A stretch of 64,000 nucleotides of DNA from Sanguinoderma infundibulare (Eukaryota; Basidiomycota; Agaricomycetes; Polyporales; Polyporaceae): the NCBI GenBank assembly GCA_032821775.1, contig JAVLRN010000002.1:3968001-4032000 (forward strand), given 5' to 3'. Below, piece after piece: positions 55,486 through 64,000 of the stretch; positions within the stretch are counted from its first letter, which is position 1, and each line of letters opens with the position of its first letter. The translations under genes and the position numbers were made by a program. Under the pieces are notes generated by a model, which saw nothing but the letters and a program-made list of their open reading frames with translations, did not search any database and was not told the DNA's origin.

Positions 55486-56999
55486 ATGGCTACCAGCAAC
55501 GCGCAGGAAGTCGAGCCTGTCACCCCCGAGATCATGCTCGCCTTCTACCGTCGACTGTACCCCTTCAAATCCATCTTCTCCTGGCTCAACCACGAGCACG
55601 GACCTACCAAGATGTTCACCCACCGTGAGTTTGCGTTTACGCTCCAGGGAGACGTGTATCTGCGGTACAACTCGTTCGCGAACGCCGAGGAGCTCAAGAA
55701 GCAACTCTGCACGTATAACCCCACCCGTTTCGAGATCGGCCCCGTCTACAGCGCACGAGTACGTCCCCTCCCCCTTTCACTATTCCTATATCCCTCCTGT
55801 GTTAAGCAGTGGGGACGCAGCCACGAGACAAGAAGACCGTCCGCCCCGCCGCCTTCTCCCCCCAGCTCCGCGAGCTCGTGTTCGACATCGACATGACCGA
55901 CTACGACCCCATCCGCACATGCTGCTCCGGCGCAGACATCTGCTCCGACTGCTGGGGGTTCATCTCTGCCGCCGTCCGCGTCCTCGACCGTGCCATCCGC
56001 GACCAGTTCGGCTACCGCCACCTCCTCTGGGTCTACTCTGGCCGCCGAGGGATCCACTTGTGGATCAGTGATAGGGAGGCGCTCGAGCTGACTGACGACC
56101 AGAGGAAGGCATTGGTGGGGTGGTTGACGGTGATCCAGGGTGGGAAGGAGATGCATAAGAAGGTGAACGTGCGAGGGGGAAGCGGGAAATTGCCCCCCAG
56201 TATCAAGTCAGTCCTCTCTTGTTGTTGTGTATGCCTCTCCTGAGAGGGGTCTTAGGCAAGCATACGATATGCTAGAACCGGTCTTCCACGAGCTCGTTCT
56301 TAAAAACCAGAACGTATTCGCAAAGGAGGAGGGCTGGCAAGCGCTGCTGCATCTCATCCCGGACAACCAGGTCAAGGCGAACCTGCAAGAGCGGTGGGAA
56401 GATGGCCCTAAGCGGTCGTCGGAGGATAGGTGGCAGGACTTGGTCGACGAGATTGACAAGAAGTCGTCCAAGTCCCGCCAGGGCGCTTTATCGGTGCGTC
56501 CCACCCAAAGAAGCATCGTCAAGTAGGGTACCCATTATTAACATTACCTCTAGGGGAAGGACGCGATGCAGGACATCATTCTGCAGTACACATACCCCCG
56601 CCTCGACGCCGAAGTCTCGAAGCACCGAAACCACTTGCTCAAGGCGCCCTTCTGCATCCATCCCAAGACAGGGCGAGTCTGCGTCCCCGTCGACCCGGAC
56701 ACCATTGACGAATTCGACCCGGAGAACGTGCCAACAGTCCAGCAGCTTCTCCGCGAGCTCGATCAGCTCGCGCCGGTCGAGTCAGGCGAGGGTGGGACAG
56801 CCGCCGTGGGCGGAGAGCACCACGCCGACTGGGAACGGACGTCGTTGAAGCCATACGTCGACATGCTCGACAAGCATGTCATGGGTCTGATGGAAGAAAC
56901 GCGCAAGGCAAAACAGAAGATGGGTGAGTGTTTGATCCTCTCGAGGTCCGGTCCCGGACTGTTGACTCACTGCGTGCGCTTGCAGATCTGTCATGGTGA
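55486..56999 (+). CDS. PRI1: DNA primase catalytic (small) subunit
   Basis: The small subunit of eukaryotic primase makes the RNA primers extended by DNA polymerase alpha. Five exons (55486-55758, 55821-56206, 56256-56493, 56554-56923, 56986-56999) join in phase to about 426 residues, the expected size. Diagnostic elements are REFAFTLQGDVYLRYNSF near the N-terminus, LVFDIDMTDYD with the catalytic metal-binding Asp residues, CCSGADICSDCW forming the zinc site, and WVYSGRRGIHLWISD with the nucleotide-binding residues. The final exon adds only DLSW before the stop and was fixed by intron phase. Conserved single-copy housekeeping gene. Confidence 0.93.
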
Positions 57000-57814
57000 C
57001 CAAGAGGGGCCTGTGTGTATCGATATCGTGCTATGATGTATGCTTTCTTGCGTTGTCCTTGCCAATATCTCTGGACTTGTGTCCAAGCTACTGGTCCCTT
57101 GCTCAATTGGGTGCCGATCGCGTGTGGTCACATGTGACTCGACGCGACGAGAGTGTGCTTCGACGCGTCTCCGCAAACTTGAACTTGGGAAAACAAGTAT
57201 TGCCCCAAGGTTTCTTTCACGACAGCCTGGACGTTCGACGGTATACATCCAAGTCTGGCAAGAACGGTGGCATATGACAACTTGGATATCCCGGTCCGTC
57301 CGCGGCGCTCCCAACTCAATTACACATCCCGAACTCTGAAGGTATCGGATGGGCATTTCTATGACTTGTGTGCTCTGTGGGGTATCCTTGCACCGTATTC
57401 AGCTCAGGCTTGGGGGCTCGCGCCATAACGTTGGTAGTGTTACAACCACCGATGTCCTTATCTGCCGACGCCGCGCTAACAGCACTTGTGGAAGTTCGTG
57501 CCGTGCTGCCGATGACGCCAGCAAGCGCTTCAGAGTCGATTCTCACTGTGCGCGCGCCGACTCTTCCACAACGTCGGTCCCGACGGGGACTCTCGTTGAC
57601 TAATCGCGGAGCCCAGGGACGCCAGTGGTGGAGAGTTTGATGTACTCGGTCACGATCAAATACTCGTCTATCACTTCCTGCGACGCCCCAACGTAGTCTC
57701 TCCTCCTTCCTGGTTCTGCTTCAATCCCCAGACTTCACACCTGGCGCAAAACCGAGTTCGCATCCAAACGATCTTTTGTCCGGGACACAGTCGAAAGCGG
57801 CTCCCCAAAACCCA
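57000..57814. other. Intergenic region, primase 3' end / ABC transporter promoter
   Basis: Open frames of up to about 120 codons are present on both strands but lack motifs. No gene supported. Confidence 0.45.
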
Positions 57815-60800
57815 ATGCCCGCATACCAGCTGCATGTCGCCCTCGCCCTCGCCGGTACGCTCCTCACCAGTGCAGTGCTGTTCGCATTCCAAACCAGGAT
57901 CAAGGCGGAGGAAGGCAAGCATGCACTGCCGACGTTGGAGGGCGAGGAGGGCCTCGCACGGGACCCGTTCGACGTCACGAAGCCCGAGGACTTGCTAGAC
58001 GGCCAACCTCTGGACGAGGAGCGGTTCTGGAACAGGGTGCGTCCCCAGCTCCTCACACTCGAGCGAAACTGACTGTGCGATGTCAACAGATACGTCTGCG
58101 CAAGCTCGCGCTCACGCTCTTTCTGGGTGCGATCCTCGTCCTCCAGACCATCTCCCTCGGCTGGTCGATCGTCGACACCGCCCGCGCGCAGATCGCGGTG
58201 TACGCGCTGCACGTCGCTTTCGCTCTCTACCTGCTCGTTATCTCTGGCGTGTCCATCAACCAGACGTACACCCCGCACTCGCTCGCTATCATCCATCTCT
58301 CCACCTTGACATGGGTCGCGGTCATGCTTCTCGGCACGACGGCGATCCTCCCTTCGACCCCGTTCCCCCTCTTCGCGCCCGCGCCGTCCTCCGCAACGGT
58401 GAAGGAAGGGACGCCGTTGGGTCTGTGGTACGCCGTGCTCGGGCTGTATGTCGCCGCGCTCCTTGTGGCGGTCACGACTCGCCGCGGTCCAAAACTACAC
58501 TTTCCCAGCGACGCGATCTATTCGGAGAAGACGCTCATGCAGATCACCTCCAAGTACGAGGATAATGTGGACGAGATTACAGGTGTGTACTGTAGTGCAT
58601 ATCATCGACCTTGGTGTTACGCTCGCGAACCGAGCAGTTGGAATGCGACGATCGTGTTACATGCCCATGCGTGTGGCAATTTTGCGATTCGGCTGAAATT
58701 TCACGGAGTGCGCGCTCGCGTCTATGGTGGAAGATGGTGGAGCGCAGACCACACGGTTTGACAGATCGCGCAGCGGCGGTGGCGTTCATGCTCGTTTACC
58801 GCTCAGTGGTCCTCCTCCTTCGGAACACTGCAGTGTCAGTATTTTTGCGGCCGGTTGACTTTCATTTCTACTGTGATCCGTCTCTACACTCGAACTGCGT
58901 GTATTCTGGATGAAAACAACGACCTACGTGCGCCACTTGCGTTGAAGAGAGAGATCCATAACCTATGTACAAGATGCTTACCCTCATCCCCAGGCGCGTC
59001 CGTGTGGGACTTCCTCCTCTTCTCCTACACCACCAAAGTCGTCATGCTCGGCTACACCTCCGAGTCACTCGAGATCGGAGACCTGCCCATTCTGGAGGCC
59101 GCGATGCGCGCCACCGCCATCTATGCGAAAATGCGCGCCGCCGTGCGCGGCTTCCCACTCCGCATTGGTTCGTGGCGACCCAGATCGGGCTCGGGCCTCG
59201 AGCTTGTCTATAGGCTCATCAGGGTGAACGGGGGCGCCCTCGTGCTCGTCATCGTGCTCGCCATGATCGCCGCGGTGATGTTCTACGTTCCCGCGATCTT
59301 CTTGCAGCGCGTGGTGCGGTACTTGGAGGTCGACCCGGCGAGGGAGAACAAAGGGTGGGGATTCGTGTTCTGCGTGGGGCTGTTCGTGAGCCACGCGATC
59401 ACGCAGATTCGTGAGTTCTTCACCGTTCTTGCTGTTCAGGATGTGCAACTGATGTTGGGACGCAGTTACTGGGCAGCTCTGGGGCATCACGACGACGACG
59501 CTCCAGGTACGACTGCGCCTCCAGCTCAACACCATCCTCTTCCAGAAGACGCTCGTCCGGAAGGACGTCGCGTCCTCCTCGGGCTCTGACAGCCCCAAGC
59601 CCGACGCCGAGACTGAAGCTGATGTCAAGAAAGAAGAGAAAAAAGGCGAGGACGACGACTTTTCGTCCAAGGCCCAGGTGATGACGCTCATGACGACCGA
59701 CGTCGACCGAATTGCGACCTTTGCGTGGCAGCTGTTTACGCTTGTCGACGCGCCGATCGAGATCGTCATCGGGACGGTGTTCCTGTACAACCTGCTTGGC
59801 GTGTCATGCTTCTTCGGGCTCGCGGTGACGTGCCTGTTCCTGCCGATGAACCATTTCGCGGGCAAGGTCGTCGTTGGCGCGCAGGAGAACTTGATGAAGG
59901 CCCGGGACGAGCGGGTGTCGCTTATGAACGAGATTTTGGGTGGTATCCGGATGCTGAAGGTACGTTCTGACAGTTCGGTTCGTTGGCGGGGTACGTGAGC
60001 TGAGCGATCGCAGTTCATGGCCTGGGAGCGCAGCTTCGAGAAACGGGTGCTCAAGGTCCGGGACCGTGAGCTCAAGTACCAGAAGCTCAACTATACTATT
60101 GAGGTACTTTGGAATGCCATTTGGTGAGCCGTTTCGCCCTTTCGCGACGAGGATGCTGCTCTCTGATGCCCAAGTCCAGGAATGGATCTCCCATCTTGGT
60201 CACGCTCGTTTCTTTCTGGCACTTCGCTGTTGTCAGGAAGCAAATCCTGACGCCGTCGATTGCGTTCACCTCCATCAGCGGTAAGCCCATCTTTATATCG
60301 CGCTCGTATAGCGGAGCTTGATCGTTCTTTTTCTTGCAGTTTTCAACGAGATGAAGTTCGCTTTGAATGCCCTCCCAGAAACCCTGATCAACATGCTCCA
60401 GTGCGCCGTCTCGGTGCGCCGTATCGAAAAGTACCTGCACGGCGCTGAAGTCACGCCCGTCCCGCCCCTCGACGGCCAGGGGCACCCCATTGCTCTCCAG
60501 TCTGCGACGATCACCTGGCCACAGGATCGCTCCAGGGGCAGCGTCGCGCCATCGGTCGCAGCTACCCCCAAGACCAAGTTCGTGCTCATGGATGTCTCGC
60601 TCAACTTCCCGCTCGGGGAGCTCTCGCTCATCTGCGGCAAGCTGGGCAGCGGGAAGTCTCTGCTCCTTCTCGCGCTCCTGGGCGAGGCCGATCTTCTGTC
60701 GGGCCAGCTGCTCTGCCCGCGCTCGCCGCCGGACATGATCGCACGGTTGGCAGAAGGGGGCGTGAAGGACTCGGAGGAGGAGTGGGTCGTGGAGGGCGCG

Positions 60801-63800
60801 TGCGCGTACGTGCCGCAGTCGGCGTGGCTCAGGAACGCATCGATCAGGGATAACATCTTGTTTGACCTCCCGTACGTGGAGGAACGGTATAGGAAAACGC
60901 TCGAGGCGTGCGCGCTGCTGAGCGACCTCGACATCCTCGAGGACGGGGATCAGTCTGAAATCGGGGAGCGTGGCGTAAGTTGGCTTTCTGGGCTTGGTCA
61001 AGTAAAATGAAGCTGATGGTCGTGGGTGGGTGGCAGGTCAACCTTTCGGGCGGCCAGAAGGCGCGAGTGTCGCTTGCGCGTGCGGTCTACTCCCGCGCGT
61101 CGGTGCTCTTTCTGGACGACGTACTCTCTGCTGGTATGCACCCTCCTTTTATTGACTGCTCCCGACCTGACGGCGTGGTGCTCTGTAGTCGATGCCCACA
61201 CCGCTCACCACCTCTACAACCAATGTCTCAAGGGCGATTTAATGAGCGGCCGCACGGTGATACTCGTCTCGCACCACGTCCAGCTCTGCGCACCTGGTGC
61301 GAAGTACGTTGTCTCGCTCGACAACGGTCGCGTTCAATACACCGGCGACTACGAGGGCTTGCAGGCCTCCGGCGTCCTGAAGACTCTGATGCAGTCTAAT
61401 CAGGACGTCGAGGACAAGGAAAACGCCGCGGCGGAGAAGAAAGTCGAGGCAGTCATCGAGGAGGTCGCGGAGAACCTCACGGTGCGGGAGTCTGCAGCTG
61501 CCTCGGAGGCCAGCTCGACGGTTGGCGTGACAACGTTGGACGGGGACGCGAAGCCCAACAAGAAGCAGAAAGCCCCGAGGAAGCTCATCGAGGAGGAGAA
61601 GCGTGCCGTCGGACATATCGGCACAGATATCTGGATGGCATACGTCACGGCGTGCGGCTCGTACGGGTATTGGCTGACGTTTGCGGGCTCGCTCGCGCTG
61701 GCGGCTCTGTCGCCTGTGCTCGAGAACGGCTGGCTGAGAGTGTGGTCGGGGGCGTATTTGAGTGCGGAGCCGAGGTCCCCTTCGTTCTATATCGGCGTGT
61801 ACGCGGCGGTAAGTCGTTCGCTTCTGTGTTCCAGGGAGGTGCGGTCTGACAGGCGAGTCCTAGATCATGGGTTTCGGTTCGTCGCTTTTTCTGTTTTTCG
61901 AAATGCTATCCCTCTGACCGCTGTGCAGGCTTGGTCGTCACCACTTTGCGATGGTTTGTCCTTTGTAAGTACTCGGCTGACATTTTCAAGCTTGATCTCT
62001 CATGAGGCCTTGAACAGATAATGGAGGTATCCACGCCTCCGTTGTGCTTTATAAGCGTAAGATGTCGACGTCAGTGGTAAGGATCGGGAAGCTCATCCGT
62101 TATGCCAGAACTGCTTGAGGGCGTCCTGTTTGCGAACATCCGGTTCCACGACACTGTTTCACGCGGTCGACTTTTGAACCGCTTCGGAAAGGATTTTGAA
62201 GGCAAGTCCAGACTTGGCTCTCTTCTGACGGCAGGGGACTGACTGTAGAATTAATAGGCATTGATAGCAATCTCCCTGACAACTTCGGACGTAGTATTAT
62301 GTATGGTCTGTCGGTCATCACGACCTTCGTCACTGTCTCCGTGGTGGGCGGACCTGGCTTCTTCATCGCGGGGATCTTCTTCGGTTTCATTTACTACAGT
62401 GGTAAGTATCATTAACCACCGCGTCTGTCCGCCGCTTACAATTGTTCACACGCGCATAGTTGGCAAGGTACGTTGCGTCATGGCTTCCGCACGCCGCTCG
62501 AGATTGACGCTTTCTCCGGAAAGGTCTACGGACAAACATCCCGCGACATGCGTAGATTAGGTACGTTGCTTCCCGCACACCTCACGATCTCCTCACGATC
62601 CCGATCCCGGCGCCGCTGACTCCGTTCCGCAGACTCCGTCACCCGGTCCCCACTGTACTCAATCTACGGTGAAACGATCGCGGGTGTCGCCGTCGTTCGT
62701 GCCTTCGGTGCATCTTCGAAATTCCTGCGTGACATGATGCGTTGCGCCGATACGGTACACGATCTCACTTCAGATTACCACTATGATGACCCCTGACGGT
62801 TTCCCTTTAGAATGCCAACCCGGTCTACTGGATGTGGGGAGGTGAGTCCGAACCATTAGGGGTGGACAGAAGGCGAGTGCTCACCGGCGATCTGGCTCAG
62901 TCAACCGCTGGCTGTCCGCCCGCTTCCTTCTGCTGTCTAGTGCCGTTGTCAGCCTTACTGCCTTCGTCTCCGTGATGAGCCCGAGCATCGACGCTTCACT
63001 CGCTGGGTTCGCGCTCGCCTTCGCGTCGTCACTTCTTTTGGATGTGAGTGCCCTCCCTCAGTATGCGAACGCGTGGACTGACACATGCCCCTCCCTAGCT
63101 TCTCTGGATGGTGAGATTTATAGGCTAGCTGAGCGCCAGACGGCCCAATGACATGCTTCCACTAGGTCCGTCGCTTCGTCGGTCTGGAGCAATCCATGGT
63201 GAGAAGTTACCCCTTCGTCGTTGTGAGAGCGCCCTAATGGCTGCGACCCAGGTCGCTGTGGAACGTGTCAAGGAATTCGCAGAGCTTCCCCGGGAGCCGC
63301 CAGAGTTCATCGAACCCCGACCCCAAGCGTCCTGGCCCGAGAACGGGGAAATTAAGTGCGAGGATCTCGTCATCCGATACGCGGTTCGTCCCCTTGTACC
63401 CCGGGTTTCTGGAATGTGGACCCTGAGCTGACGACCGCCCTGCGACACGATTGGACAGCCCGAGCTGCCAGATGTGCTCCACCATCTCTCGTTTGAGATT
63501 CGCCCTGGTGAGAAAGTCGGCGTTCTGGGTCGCACTGGATCGGGGAAGAGTACCCTGGCCCTGTCGTTCTTCCGTTTCGTGGAACCCGTGGGGGGCCGCA
63601 TCCTCATCGACGGCTTGGACATCTCCAAGATTGGCTTGACCGATCTCCGGAGCAAATTGACTATCATTCCGCGTGCGTCTGGCTCGGCTTCTGTCTTGCT
63701 GTGTTTTGCTCACGTCGGTGCCATTTACAGAGGATCCTACGATCCTGAGTGGGACGCTTCGGTCGACCCTTGACGTGTTCGACGAGTACGAGGATGCTGA

Positions 63801-64000
63801 AATTGTGCGTGTTCGGTCTTCCGTGCATTCCGTGAGGTCGTCTTGACGGTCGCTTCCAGTACGAGGCGCTCCGGCGGGTGCACCTCATTCCGTCTGGAGA
63901 GGAGACAACAGGTGAAGAAAACGAGGGTGTGAACGTAAACGTCTTCCGCAATCTGGACTCTACCGTGTCTGAAGGCGGCGAGAACTTCTCCACGGGGTGC
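57815..64000 (+). CDS. ABC-C (MRP/YBT1-like) full transporter, C-terminus cut by the window
   Basis: An ATP-driven exporter of the ABCC family, probably vacuolar or plasma membrane, substrate unknown. About 25 phase-consistent exons from the ATG at 57815 code for about 1,487 residues before the edge. Layout: N-terminal helices (TMD0-like), TMD1, and NBD1 with Walker A GKLGSGKS, signature [15 protein letters not shown] and Walker [11 protein letters not shown]. An acidic linker and TMD2 ([18 protein letters not shown]...[19 protein letters not shown]) follow, then NBD2 with Walker [12 protein letters not shown]. The window ends in [10 protein letters not shown], just before the second signature. 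Exons of 13 (61864-61876), 8 (62460-62467) and 12 bases (63099-63110) are needed for a continuous frame. The intron at 62202-62257 has a GC donor. The 411-base intron at 58583-58993 is unusually long and might hide an exon. Confidence 0.88.

Overview
The window is nuclear DNA of a filamentous basidiomycete, most likely an Agaricomycete close to the Polyporales (inference). The signs are GC-rich genes cut by many 50-60-base GT-AG introns, a class I hydrophobin, a DUF6533-type membrane protein, an F-box-like protein, and two DNA transposon families known from Agaricomycetes (KDZ and Plavaka). Coordinates were worked out by hand from reading frames, splice sites and intron phases. Family names rest on remembered motifs, not on searches.

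Left part, 1-25.6 kb, is ordinary host sequence: the first exons of a malic enzyme (leaving the window at the left), a single-pass membrane protein, a divergent SURF6/Rrp14 - PTPA pair sharing a 135-base promoter, a small ZZ-like zinc-finger gene, a 1,038-residue RRM-like protein, a secreted S41-type peptidase, a 5'-truncated DUF6533-like remnant, an FAD monooxygenase and an F-box-like gene with a broken junction. Gaps of 0.5-3 kb hold no recognisable gene.

The centre is accessory. A 19.2-kb KDZ (Kyakuja-Dileera-Zisupton) transposon runs from 25,573 to 44,811, bounded by 42-base imperfect inverted repeats and GGCCGG-rich ends. It carries a full-length KDZ transposase with a CxC2-type cysteine cluster. 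A TET/JBP-type 2OG-Fe(II) dioxygenase with its HxD...H...R residues lies 70 bases upstream. Also aboard are a Zn(2)Cys(6)-cluster/coiled-coil protein, two further uncharacterised proteins and a 24-residue-repeat protein with one in-frame stop. Only 305 bases further right an 8.0-kb Plavaka (CACTA-related) element (45,117-53,109) has 12-base terminal inverted repeats and a TT target duplication. It sits inside an exon of a minus-strand host gene whose two halves still match in frame and splice phase. It holds a transposase with a one-base frameshift, a DUF6532-type protein, a captured hydrophobin lacking start and stop codons, and another captured-looking gene fragment.

Right part, 53.1-64 kb, returns to host sequence: the 5' half of the split gene, a decayed short-chain dehydrogenase, the DNA primase catalytic subunit (PRI1) and a large ABC-C (MRP-type) transporter with micro-exons, cut by the window edge.

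The left genes are housekeeping (ribosome biogenesis, PP2A activation) or secretory/metabolic, and nothing suggests a metabolic cluster. The most interesting object is the KDZ element: a transposase and a probable DNA-cytosine oxidase travelling together with co-resident genes of unknown role.
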